Shown here in pieces: positions 26,527-42,300 of a DNA stretch of 64,000 nucleotides; position 1 is the first letter of the stretch; each line of letters begins with the position of its first letter. This stretch comes from Plantago elongata (lineage: Eukaryota; Streptophyta; Magnoliopsida; Lamiales; Plantaginaceae). The stretch lies in the NCBI GenBank assembly GCA_036897095.1, contig JAYMSP010000052.1:37198-101197 (forward strand), read 5' to 3'. A program made the translations under genes and the position numbers. The notes below the pieces were generated by a model. That model saw nothing but the letters and a program-made list of their open reading frames with translations, searched no databases and was not told where the DNA came from.

Positions 26527-27480
26527 CTTTAATCAGCTCAATGTATAGATTTTGAACCCTAACTTATAAATTACAGAAATTTATTGGGAATTAGTAACTT
26601 CACCAAAAGCTTCAAAGCGAAGATGAGGTGGATCGGTGATGGTGTGGTGGTGATCGAAAGTGAAGGAGGCAGTGGTGGAGATTTCCGTGGAGGCAAAGGT
26701 GGAGGAGAGGGCGGAGTACTAGGTTAAATGATTATTGATAATCATTAAAATAAAAATTGTCGAAATTAAAATAAAAAATAATAAAAATTCGAAGTTTTAC
26801 TATCCACTTCTTCAATAGATCAGGTCTAATCACGTATATATCATTTTAAATTATACGGAAAGGATAACTTTTTAGTTTCGAATTTAATTGTATAGAATTT
26901 TTTACTTTTTTAGGAGATTTGTTATATAAAGTTACAAGTATTGAAAATTAAACTCTAACCTAGAAGTAACTGACATGCACTTACTCCATGTATGATCATG
27001 AAGTTAACATCTTTAATTATTATGATATTTGACTTGGAAAAAAATTAATACTGAAAGATGAAGTCGGAACGGAAGATGTATATTAGGATCATACTTACTC
27101 TGTCTTGTATAACTTTATACATTACTTAAAAATGAAAGTTAGTTCCTATCAAATATCACGATTTTCAGCTTCTTGATGAGGTTTTGATAAGCACAAACTA
27201 GAAGGAAAAGCTGGAAACACCCATAAATTTCTAGAATAAAAATGTAAATTGATACTGATAAGGTATAAATATATGTTGAATTAGTATTACAAAGATATTA
27301 TGAACATGCTATGTGAAGAATACAATACTACTGAGGATTGAACAACTACATAGTAGAAGTAGAGTACATCTCTTGATTGTTAACAGAGCAAGATAAACAA
27401 AAACAACTTACTGCTTCTGCTATACTATCTACACAGAAATTAATTCAACTCTTAATATTCGCACGATCGAAATCAGTTAA
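26527..27480. other. Spacer upstream of MAK16
   Basis: About 950 bp holding the MAK16 promoter and 5'UTR and the 3' side of the small orphan gene. It includes a GGTGG/GGAGG-rich stretch at 26620-26715 on the plus strand. Nothing else is recognised. Confidence 0.55.
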
Positions 27481-27708
27481 TCAAGCGATGGACATGTTGG
27501 AGAGGCGGCTTGGCTTAGGCCTAAAGTTGAGCCACCTACCGGTGGGCCTGCGGCAGGGTGGTGTTATGGCCCTTCTAACAATCTCCTTGTTAGCAGGGTG
27601 AGGTCTCCTTACCTTGTTCTCTCGCCTGATCGAGTACATGCTCTGAGACCCCACAGCCAGGCGGCTCCTGGCAACTCCGGTTCGCCCGGTTGTATCCATG
27701 TGATGCAT
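27481..27708 (-). CDS. Small basic orphan protein, 75 aa
   Basis: I do not recognise this product. The frame encodes MHHMDTTGRTGVARSRLAVG..., an Arg/Pro-rich, strongly basic protein without signal peptide or membrane segment. It ends in PPCRRPTGRW and RPKPSRLSNMSIA. Three things make it more than a chance frame. It is a GC-rich island (about 27490-27700) in AT-rich spacer. A TATA-like gatataaac lies about 105 bp upstream. The intervening sequence is CT/CA-rich like a plant 5'UTR. A strong splice donor (AAG|gtaagg at 27613-27608) lies within the frame, so the true protein could be the N-terminal 33 residues spliced to something else, or this could be a transcript whose coding status is not as drawn. 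Confidence 0.4.
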   Translation of the reverse strand: MHHMDTTGRTGVARSRLAVGSQSMYSIRRENKVRRPHPANKEIVRRAITPPCRRPTGRWLNFRPKPSRLSNMSIA

Positions 27709-27811
27709 ACTAGGCCTGAAGCTTTGATGATGAGAAGGGAGAAATTAAAGTAATGTTGAGTGTTGAGTAATAAGTTAGAATGAGTTATGAGTTTGTGGAG
27801 AAATGATGAGA

Positions 27812-27820
27812 GTTTATATC
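27812..27820 (-). promoter_or_regulatory. TATA box of the small orphan gene
   Basis: The minus-strand sequence gatataaac lies about 105 bp before the ATG at 27708, a usual distance for a plant TATA box plus a 5'UTR of about 70-80 nt. Confidence 0.4.
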
Positions 27821-28190
27821 ATGTGTGTAAACTGGATACAGCACAACAGGCAGGCACATAGGAAAGAAAAGGAAGTGAAAATTGACTTCCAGGAAATGAC
27901 TAATTCCATTACTACAAGTCTACAAAGAGAAGGAAAGTGTTTGATTCCAATTGAAGCAAGTAGACGACAGGCAAGTTGGGCAGTCCATACACGTTTTGCT
28001 TTGTAAGGATATGGGACTTGATCTTTTCAATATTATCAACATTCTCATAAAACAAAACAAAATATTTACGTTTATTACTGATAAGCTAAATGCAAGTTGA
28101 TATTTTTTAAAAGTATACTTTATAAGATACGGTCTCTAAATAATTTATTTAAACACAGATCTATATACATGAAACAAGTCTCATGAAAAA

Positions 28191-28368
28191 CATCTATATG
28201 TAGAGACGGACTGACCATATTACCAATAAAAACACCTATGTTATTAATCAAAACACGCATTTTCTCGTCATTAGAATTTTTCATGTTACAAGAAGAATTA
28301 TTTAACATTCGTATTTTGATTAATAATATGAGTGTTTTTATTGGTAATATGATCCGTCCCTACATAGA
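28191..28368. repeat. Long imperfect inverted repeat (possible MITE)
   Basis: Left arm about 28191-28257 and right arm about 28309-28368 are complementary, with few mismatches over some 60 bp. The core tgaccatattaccaataaaa pairs with ttttattggtaatatgatcc. The loop is about 50 bp. The flanks carry 'gatacggtctctaaataattta' on one side and 'gagaccgtctt' on the other, which suggests longer decayed ends. It is transposon-like but unassigned. Confidence 0.75.
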
Positions 28369-29691
28369 GACCGTCTTCCATAAGACTTTGTGTACATGTA
28401 TTACTGAATACAAATTGATATTTTTAAGAGCAAGTCCCCTAGAATACGAGACAGTCTTTAGATAATTTATCTAGATACAGACTCACATTATTAAGAAAAT
28501 CATCGATATTATCAAACAAAAACTCATATTTTTAATATTATAACTTTTTTATAATATAACAAGATTTATTTTATTAACAATATGAACGATTTAATTACAA
28601 ATATAAATAATTTTATTGACAATATTAACTGTTTTTAAATAATAATCGTATCTTATAATACTTTATATAATAATTTTTGACGTTTGAAATGGGGATTGAA
28701 TGTAGCACACGACATGGTAATAATTTAGATAATTTTTGACTTTGAATGTGGAAGAAAGAATCTCTCTTTATTTTCTTTTGAGTGGAAAATATGGTATTCG
28801 GTCGCTAGTTGCTAGCTACTGCTATGATCTATATATTTTTAAACACTGCCGTTTACCTACTTTTTATTTCGAGTTATTTAAACTTTAACGAACAATTTAT
28901 TTGACTTTTTCGTCCTTTTTTTAATAATTTATCTTATTTTTTGGTTGTTAATTAATTTTAAGATAAGGTGATTATAATGGTGAGGTCAATCAAAGTAATC
29001 TGAAAAGCACAAATGCAATTTACACCTAAAGACTCCAAATCCCTTTTGTCTTTTTGGTGATAGTTCATCCTTTTTTGTTTTCCTTCACCGCTATTGGAGT
29101 CATCACCGCTATTTCAGATAATTAACACGGTTTTTGATATCATAATGAGCTAAATTTATACCTATGCTTATATTTATATATCATCATAATGAGATAAACT
29201 TAATTTGTACAAAGATTATACTTAACTCAAAGGTAACGAAGACAAGATGAATCAAATAGTAATTTAAATTGAGGTATGTACTTGCACGTGTATATTAAAG
29301 CAAATATGTCCTCTCATTTATGTATTTTGGGAGCAATTTACCTGCCGGAATATAACGATTGGCTAAAATTATGAACCGTATTAGTAATTTTCGGTGAACT
29401 GAAACAGATGCTCAGTTTATGCGGGATCAGGAAAGGAGAGAACAATAAGAAGAAGAGAAAAATATGAGATGGTGATATAAATCCAAACCGACATCAAAAC
29501 GTGGATTGTGCAAGCTAGCTACTCGTGCCTATTCCATAAAAATCTAAAGTCTAAACATCACAACTTCATAATAGTTAATGTGGTGCATTTAATTATACAC
29601 CAAAAATAATTTTTATGTTTTAGATATGCAAATCCACTTAAACTTTCAATTTTAAATACTTACTTTTCTTTAACCTCAGGTTCATTTTGGT

Positions 29692-29830
29692 TATTCCGGA
29701 AGCTAGTAGCATTGGACCTGATAAACCCCAATTTAGTGCTTCTTCTGCCTGAATAATGCCTATGCCTTCAACTCGTTCTAAAAAAATAAGATTCCGTGTA
29801 ATAAGTTTTTGATATTCAGCAACGCCGATT
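29692..29830 (-). pseudogene. ndhH: Plastid ndhH fragment in the nuclear genome (NUPT)
   Basis: On the minus strand this reads EYQKLITRN, then [25 protein letters not shown] and ASGI, which is the internal part of the plastid NADH dehydrogenase subunit H as known from tobacco and other plants. About 140 bp is recognisable. Sequence on both sides is unrelated nuclear DNA, and changes such as QA for GG and L for R before ASGI show decay. There is no start or stop, so it is not functional. Confidence 0.87.
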
Positions 29831-30198
29831 AAAAAATAATCGCAAAATTATTCCACCAACACTGATTTTGCTTCAAAATTTCTAACAATAGATAACTTGG
29901 TTTTTGAAGCAGCTCTCATCGGCTGTTGATCTTCTTCTTGTATGATGATCTTGTTGAAGATATTTAAATTCCCAATTTCTCATCAGATTCATCATCTTCA
30001 ACTCACACCCACTTCAAAACATTATAAACAGTAATTGATGTAGACTTCTCATGTGTTAATTCTTTTTTAAAACGGTAAAATGATGATTTGAATTCTCAAT
30101 CTATTGAGTGAAAGTGAAGCGTCTTACCGACTAAACTGCACTTCATCGTCGTGAACTGATGTAGTTTACTTTCAAAAAATTCAGTGACCATGTGAACA

Positions 30199-30282
30199 CA
30201 AGACAATTTCATTTTCTATTAACACCAATTCTCATGAGTGCAAGACAATTTCATTGTCTATTAACACCAATTCTCATGAGTG
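30199..30282 (-). repeat. 42-bp tandem duplication covering the ABCG stop codon
   Basis: Positions 30199-30240 and 30241-30282 differ by one base that I can see (ttttct/ttgtct). The upstream copy encodes the last ABCG residues (MRIGVNRQ) and the stop at 30251-30253. The second copy falls in the 3'UTR. Because 42 is a multiple of three, the second copy stays in frame behind the stop. Confidence 0.93.
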
Positions 30283-32682
30283 CAACATAAGCAATGAGCC
30301 TATATCCCACAATCATCACTGCCAATGCAATCACGGATATTACTTGTCCATCTAGCCCTACTGCCTTCATCTCCGGAGCATCCTCCACTAAACAAGTCCT
30401 ATCCGCACGGCACGCGTATGTCTCACCGTGCTTAAACTGCGATCCCAACATGAGCTTGAACGTGTGATGCGCAATTGACACATACTTGATCCACACCATG
30501 AAACAGGGGACATGTTGTACATAAAACCCGGTCGTTAGTTGGAAAGACATCACAATAACCGATCCTAGCACGATGGCAGATCTCCCATCCATGGCCAATG
30601 CTCCGATGGCGAGCCCTAGTCCTTGAGAGCACAAGACTCCGTACAGAAGTGAGAATAAGCCTGACAGAAAGCATTCTGGGGTCGGTTTTAGACCTGCCAT
30701 CCAGTAGGTTATGATGAAGGAAACTGTAGGTAGGACTAGTTCCATTGGCAGGTTTCCGAGTGTCAATGCCATGAAGTAGGATGAGAGGCGGTACATGCCT
30801 GAGGCACGCTCTTTTTCCAGCATCGTACGTTCTTGGGGGAATGTGTATATCGCTTGGAACACTGGAAAGAATCCCCAAAAGCTAGAGTAAAAGAAGAGTA
30901 GTCCAACCTGCGTTTAAACTCAGAACGTCATTTAGGTAAAATGTTGCAAAAGAGCCAAAATCCATACTTGCAAACACTGCATCTAAGCCAGTAAATAGCC
31001 AAAGAAGTTCCTATAAGTTCCTGGAAACAAGAAACCTTAGACACTCTTGAGAAAATGGCAATTTACATAAACAATGTAAATCTTTCCGGTTATAAGCTGT
31101 TTCGTTTACCTGGTCTTGCAAGTTATTGGCATCAGAGTTCCACCATAAGAATCCAGCAAGGATGGAGATGAACAAAATTTGAGCTATCCTTAGTTTGGAG
31201 AAAACTTGGTGCCTCCGTTCTTTTATGCCTCTCGCTAACAAGACCGTGAACTGATTCCACCAATTATTCAACCATCCCTTAAACTCAAGTTTATCATCAG
31301 TTAAGCCATGAACATGATTCTGATCAATGGCGATTTCAGATTTCACATACGGTGACAGATTTTGCTTGTAAGCTGCCATCAATGTTTGTTTAATTGCTGC
31401 TTGATCTTCCTGGAAATCTGCTGTCGAAACTCCTAAAAAAATGAGAGAGACGAGATAAAATTATGAATCAATCCTATACCGTTGGCAAGATCAGAATGTA
31501 CTAACATATAGTCCTATACCGTTGGCAAGATCAGAATGTACTAACATATAGTCCTATACCGTTTGCAAGATCCAACAGGTAATCGGCTGGATTCATGGCA
31601 ACTGAAGGGGAGAACCCAATACTTGCAAAGTATTCCAACAAACTGGGGCCTTTCCCGAAGTACAAAGGATTCCCTTCACACAATAACAGAACCTTATGGA
31701 ACATGTAGAACAGCCTGCTTGACGGCTGATGAATCGTCATCACGATTGTCCTACCTCCATTAACTAACTCCAACAACGTAGACACAATCCTTAGAGCCGT
31801 GGTCGAATCAAGACCAGATGTTGGTTCATCCAGGAACAATAAGCTGGGGTTGATCAACATTTCTTGCCCAATACTTACTCGTTTTCTCTCGCCCCCAGAG
31901 ATCCCTCTCAAAAATTGTCCACCGATAATGCTATCCTTGCATCTTGTAAGCCCTAGTTGAGAGATTACAGCTTCTGCGTGTTGCCTCTATCAACAAAAGC
32001 AAAGCATTCATAAGATTCGAGCATTGAAACACTAAAACTATGAATGGTCCGAACATCATTAAATTTTTAGATGTTTTATTGTACAGTCTAGTTACCTTCT
32101 GTAGTTTACTCAAAGTTTTGGGCAGCCGAAGGAGTGCAGTGTAGACTAGTGTTTCGGTGACAGTGAGGTGAGGATAGAGAACGTCATCCTGAGTAACAAA
32201 GCCTGTCTTACGCTTCATGGTGCTCGAAAATGCCTTGCCATTGTAAGTTATAATTCCCTCAAGATGGCCGCCTAGTCGACCACTAAGTGCAGTCAACAAA
32301 GTCGTCTTGCCACTGCCTGACGGGCCTAGCAGAGCTAGCATTTCGCCAGGATGCACTATTCCAGATAGACTGTTCAAGATTTCTATATCTTCTGATTTAG
32401 TTTTTCGATTCAATAGTCCTCCATGTGCTTTGATCTTGTAAACAACATCCTCAAACTGCACATTATGTTAAGCTAATGAATATGTCATCCATTGAGATTT
32501 CTAGCTACATTGTAGAATTTCACAGCAGATAGTACCTTAAGGGTAACCGGACAGTTAGCTTTGTGAAAGATGGTTTCGGTTTCTTGATCACCGGAGGGTA
32601 TCTGCAGTTCCAGGTCACGGTCTGTTCTCGCCATGTTCACCTCCATAACAAGGCTCCTACTGCCGTTCATTGTATTCTGCAT
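30251..32682 (-). CDS. ABCG half-size transporter (WBC type, ABCG9/14/21-like clade)
   Basis: Plasma-membrane half-size ABC exporter that works as a dimer. Relatives move ABA, cytokinin, sterols or cuticular lipids, and the substrate here is unknown. Exons: 32536-32682, 32096-32455, 31560-31986, 31110-31432 and 30251-30907, 637 aa, phases closing. The nucleotide-binding domain comes first: Walker A GPSGSGKT (93-100), the [16 protein letters not shown]-loop region, signature SGGERKR (199-205), Walker B LLFLDE (219-224) and H-loop TIHQPSS (H255). The transmembrane half follows, from about 350, with [41 protein letters not shown] and further helices to the C-terminus. The extracellular loop carries cysteines ([10 protein letters not shown]). 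The first exon is short and poorly conserved, so the start is the least certain end. Two small duplications touch this gene, at the exon 3 donor and at the stop codon. A clade closer than ABCG9/14/21/22 cannot be fixed by eye. Confidence 0.93.
31472..31572 (-). repeat. Triplicated 40-bp segment carrying the ABCG exon 3 splice donor
   Basis: Units at 31472-31511 and 31512-31551 are identical, and a partial third begins at 31552 and runs into exon 3. Each unit repeats, on the minus strand, GATCTTGC-AACGgtatagga, which is the exon end plus its GT donor. The gene therefore has three near-identical donors 40 bp apart. Using either downstream donor would add 40 or 80 nt, and the added sequence has an in-frame stop soon after the first donor. 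Confidence 0.93.
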
Positions 32683-37458
<4,776 letters not shown>

Positions 37459-37874
37459 GTTCTATAGGTTCATAAACAGGTTCAAAAGCCTTTTGTATTC
37501 TTCATTATAATGGCTTTCTGCATGCTCTGTCATTTTGCTATATCTGTCCATGTCAGTTCTCATTTTGGTTTGACAATAATACTGTCATTAACTTATTATA
37601 CTGATATTTAAAATCTATGGGGAAAAGATATCAGTAACCTTATCAGATAGGTTTTTCGCCAAACAGACACATGATACCGTCTGATCTTGATCACGATCTT
37701 GTTGCACAATGTTTGGAATGAAAATGAAAAGTAAAGAACAACAAGTTTGTGCAACCAAAACTCTTCATACTCTTACTTCTATAGCTTCCTGAAAACCTCA
37801 ACCGCTAGCGTATGAAAAATAAATCAAGGACATACTATGATTCTACAGAATCTACAAGACTTCCACTAATCTCT
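37459..37874. other. Spacer between convergent beta-glucosidase and IST1-like genes
   Basis: About 415 bp containing the 3'UTRs of both genes. Nothing else is seen. Confidence 0.6.
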
Positions 37875-39333
37875 TTAATGATTTGAGCTTTCTCTAACAT
37901 GTTTCTTTAGATTTGTGAACTGTTTCACTAACTCATCATAGTCGGGAAGCTTCGGGTGGACGTGGCTTGGAGATTTCATGTTCCATGATTCATCTCTACA
38001 AGAAAAATGAATCCAATTAAGTTCAGTGAAACTTTCTGCCATCTGCTGTAACTTTCTCTGATAAGTTCGATTCATTACCTGTTCCATGCATTAGCATGAT
38101 CTAATAGGTCATAATCTGTCTTTTCACTGGTGATTCTGTAGCTTGTTGAGGTAGTTAAATTAGTCGTACTGTGGTGACAATTGACCCTTCTTTCCTACAA
38201 TAAAGAATTATCAATACATGCACTGAATAGATAGAAATAGAACAATTCTGAGGCAGGTAAATTGAACGTACCATGTTGGTTTCCGTTATAAAAGTCTGTT
38301 CACTGTATAGATTAATTGTATATAGTTGATGCTGTATCTTTATATCTTCTAGCAATTGTAGCTTCAGTTTTTGTGCCAGAGACCCTCGGACGTTGAGCAT
38401 ACATGTTAATTTGGAATTGACTGCATTTCCTGGTAGCAACTGGACATTCTTTCTTTCGAAATCTTGGCCAAAATGATCCCTGAATAAGTTTCTGATTGCA
38501 TGCAACTCATGCAATTCTCCGCATCTTGAGGCTGCAAATATCAAGCTTGACACCGCTTCAACAACCTCATGGCACTGCTTACTGGAAACATGCATATGTT
38601 AGATTGTGGGAGTGTTTGGATACACTTCAAAAAGCAGTTTATAAACGCTTGTTTTGCCAGAGCTTGTTAAGCTTTGGGCATCACAACAGCTTAGTAATCA
38701 TTCTGCAGATAAATCTTGGTGCCTGTTTGCAATAGTTATGATCCAGACTTCCAGTATATCGCAGATGACTGCAAGAGTCAAGATGTGGCTTACCTGTGTC
38801 TGAAAACGTCGCTAAGGTTGTTGAGAATGCAACCACATAAGGTTTCCAGTTGACCGTACGCAGATAACTTGCATTGATCTCTGTACAGGTATTCGATCTG
38901 ACAATTGGCATGACATTTACATAACATGTCTAGACTTGTAATATATAATAGAAGTGAGTAACACTCATATAAATAAATGTTAACAGTGTGGTTACCTTTG
39001 CCAGAGCAAGCTGATGCTGGCCTTTCTGTATAAGTTGAGCAATATCACTACGCGATTGCTGTACCATAGCCGTTCCTCTGCTCATACGGTAAGCTAGATT
39101 ATCCTTAAGCCGCTTGATCAAGCTTTTGCTGCATACAGATTAAATCAATCGGTAAAAAAAACCAAAGCTGTTAAAACACACTCACACTGACACAACAACA
39201 TTAACGCGGACAATCTGATCCAAACATGCTAACTGAAAACACATGACAAAGTTTACCATTTTGACGATTTTCGCCACCTTCTGGAGCCTGTAATCAGTCT
39301 CAGTACTGTGCCTAGCTTATCTTGCAGCCTCAT
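37875..39333 (-). CDS. IST1-like protein (regulator of Vps4 activity, ESCRT/MVB pathway)
   Basis: IST1-domain protein. IST1 binds ESCRT-III and the Vps4/SKD1 ATPase and tunes multivesicular-body sorting in the cytosol and on endosomes (family knowledge). Six minus-strand exons: 39257-39333, 38996-39128, 38794-38897, 38272-38581, 38079-38194 and 37875-37995, 286 aa, with phases closing. The IST1 domain covers about residues 20-185. It has KSLIKRLKDNLAYRMSRGTA, QSRSDIAQLIQKGQHQLALAK, the second helical part KQCHEVVEAVSSLIFAASRCG with ELHELHAIRNLF, and LLPGNAVNSKL. The short C-terminal region ends with PSHVHPKLPDYDELVKQF, a motif I recall from plant IST1-like proteins. It is one of the short members of the plant ISTL family. 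The cysteine-to-lysine junction at exon 1/2 is inferred from phase only. Confidence 0.9.
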
Positions 39334-42300
39334 TTTTGTGAATTTTGATAGGTTATTGCAATGATGATACTTAAATATTTAAGTACTTCAGTTTCTTGGA
39401 TGATTTCTAGTTTGTGGGCAAGAAAATCTTCCAGTTGTGTCTTTCCAACTTTGATTCATTCTGTTGTATATACTTTGATTCTGCAAAAACAAACCATATT
39501 ATAGTTTCCTTCTTTAAGATTATGCGATGGATTGCTTCCTTTTTGTTTAGATTTTACACCTACAATATATTTTCATTATGTATTCGTTTTCTTCAATCGT
39601 CTCTTATGCTTGTGTATATATTTGAGATAGTTTTAATAAATTTTTGTCGTTTAGAAAAAAGAACTCAAATGTGTAGAATTGATGGAAATAACAAAAAATG
39701 GTATATCGTCACATTAATTTGTGAAAATTGTATCACGTGGACTCTATGATACATTCTTTTGTTATTGTATGATACAATAAATTAGACGTTGTTTGAACTA
39801 GAAAAAAAGAATTAGTTGGGCCATTTTTGCATAAAGCTGAGCACTGATGCGAATTTTATCCATCAATCAAAATCAATTCAACTACACGAAGTTTTGGGGA
39901 AAATAATTTCTAGCTAATTTATTTAGAAACGGAGTAAGCCAACTAGCTATACCAATGATCTTTATATGATCGATCATTCTCAATTTTTACTTTTTAATAT
40001 GCATAATTCTTATGTTCAAATATCAACTTTTATGCTCAAAATGTTGATTACAATTACGAATTTTTCACCTAATGAAGAAAACAAATCTCAACCTCCACAA
40101 AAATTCCACAATCTTTCCTGTTTTCTTTCTATCACTTCTCCATATATTCTTTCTTGCATAAGAAAGTCTTCATACTCATTCTCCTTTACTTCACCAAATT
40201 CTCTTTCAATTTCAGTTTCCACAACGTTTGTTATACAATTTAAATTGGCAAAACCCAATTCAAATGGCCTGTTAAACAGACCATTTGAATTGAATTTGGC
40301 CAATGTTAAACAGTTCATTTGAATTGAGTTTTGCCAATTTAAATTGTATAACAAACAACCCCTCAATTTCCTTTCCTTTGTGAAATCAATCCATCAATTC
40401 CAAATAATCCTCGAGCCCCTTCTAGGCTTCTAGCCAATACCCCTCCATCCTATGCACATAAAAAACAACTGACAAGCAATTTAATTTAAAATATAATCCT
40501 CAACTTCAAAATTAAAATCGTCAATTTCAAAATAATATTTTAAATACATTATAGCCATTACCCCTACACACTATGCTCCAAGACCGAGACAAGTGACAAT
40601 TAATTTAATGTAAATCTTAAACCACCAAAACCGTTAATTCTAAGTGAAAGACGACTTTCTCAACCCAACTAAAGAAATCTCGTTATAATCTTCGTCATCA
40701 AATTTCAACGTAAATGCTAAACCATCGATCTCCGTTTCTTTTTAAATTGTTTTATGAAAACTGGTGCGTGTAAAGAAATATGATATGGAATAGTACGAAT
40801 TAAGGGTAGAGGAGATGGGTGTGGGCCGTGGGGGTCCTAGCTAATTTGAGAGTCAGTGATTTAGATGAGAAGAATATGAAATGTGGTTAGTTAGGAGATA
40901 TTTTAAAGGCGGGTCGGTTGGACAACATTGTGAATGTCAAGTCGTTTTCTATTCATAGTAAGGTCCTTGATACAATGTTCTTTGGTAGGTTTTGTTTCAT
41001 TTAAAGAAACAAGTGGGAGTTACTATTATTGCTCCCACTTATTATGTACTCATGATGTGCCCATCGTTGAAGTTTTTTTAGGGGGAGTGAAGTACCCGAT
41101 ACAATAAAATCAGGTTAAAAGTATTTATAGAACTGAAGTTTAATTATCTTCATTCTGATTATATTTTTATGTATAAAAAGTACATAAAATTTTAATTCAA
41201 ATAAACATAATTCAACTGTATTTTTATACCAAACATACTTCATTTATTTAATTTTAACCAAACAATCCCCCCAACTTAATATTCTATGTGAAGTAAGAAT
41301 TATAAGTAATTTGGTAAACTATGAAATGAAAGATTGATTATATTATGTGCGTATAACAAAGCAAAAAAAGTCATGCATGAAGTTATGATAATTGTTGTTA
41401 TTACTAATTGTAATGTTAAAGTAATAAACAAAATATGGGTTCTCGAACTTGTCACGTACATTCAATTTTTTAGGTTGAAGTGTCGTGATTCAAAATGTTA
41501 TGTGTTTAAATCCCTTCTAAGTGTAGATTGTGTCCTAAAATATCTTAATTTATATAAATAGTTGACGCATGTGTAATGATTGATAGACTGAATGTTCGGT
41601 TGAGTTAATGTAATATGATGGTAATTAATATTGATATCCTCGAAGAAAAGAAAGAAAAGAAAATAAAAGAAAACTTGCATCTTACTTAAGTTTTAACTTG
41701 CCATGTAGAAAAAACATAGTATTATTTTAACGATATTCAAGAGAAAATAGTATAAAACCCGTTATTAAATTGGAAAGGTGGCATTTTGTACTTGAGTATT
41801 TTAAGAACGTATAAATTTATTTTACTTATTACTTATTCAAAAAGTTTAAACCAGTCTTGATTTTTTCTGATTCTTTCTAGTTTATACAAGTAACATCGAT
41901 AGTGATTACTACAATGACTTCTTGAAATTTTTTGCCGCTTTCAAATGCTATATCGGGAAAATATGACATTAAATTAAAAGACCATATATTTACCGAACAC
42001 GCATTATAAAGTCCCTAAAATGTACATAAGAGAGTGTAGGATTTTTGTATGCAATTTATGGGAGTTCACATCTTGGAAAATCTAGCTGGGTGGGTGTCTG
42101 CAAGAATGGGTGAAAAGGCAGGCAGAAATAATTGGCATCATCAGTATTAATACAACATGCACACATGTGGGATGAGTCATGCATATATATAACTACTAGT
42201 TGTATTGTATTAATGAATTGTATTCTTCTTGTAAAGGTTCCAAGCCTTGGATACGCTTTCTCCTGCCATAACATGCATGTTACAACCACTCCAGGTTAAT

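Larger units (their letters stand above)
27821..30198. other. Spacer between the orphan gene and the ABCG gene
   Basis: About 2.4 kb of AT-rich DNA, with an inverted repeat (28191-28368), a related degenerate terminal sequence near 28435-28500 and a plastid ndhH fragment (29692-29830). No gene is recognised. Confidence 0.55.

Noticed and set aside
30432-30878. Long minus-strand frame inside the last ABCG exon in another phase
   Set aside because: The conserved transmembrane sequence of the ABCG protein is read in the other frame. This one is a shadow.
42056-42289. Minus-strand frame of 77 codons in the IST1-like/WD40 spacer
   Set aside because: No similarity recognised, no promoter or splice context. 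I also looked for known miRNA sequences there and found none.
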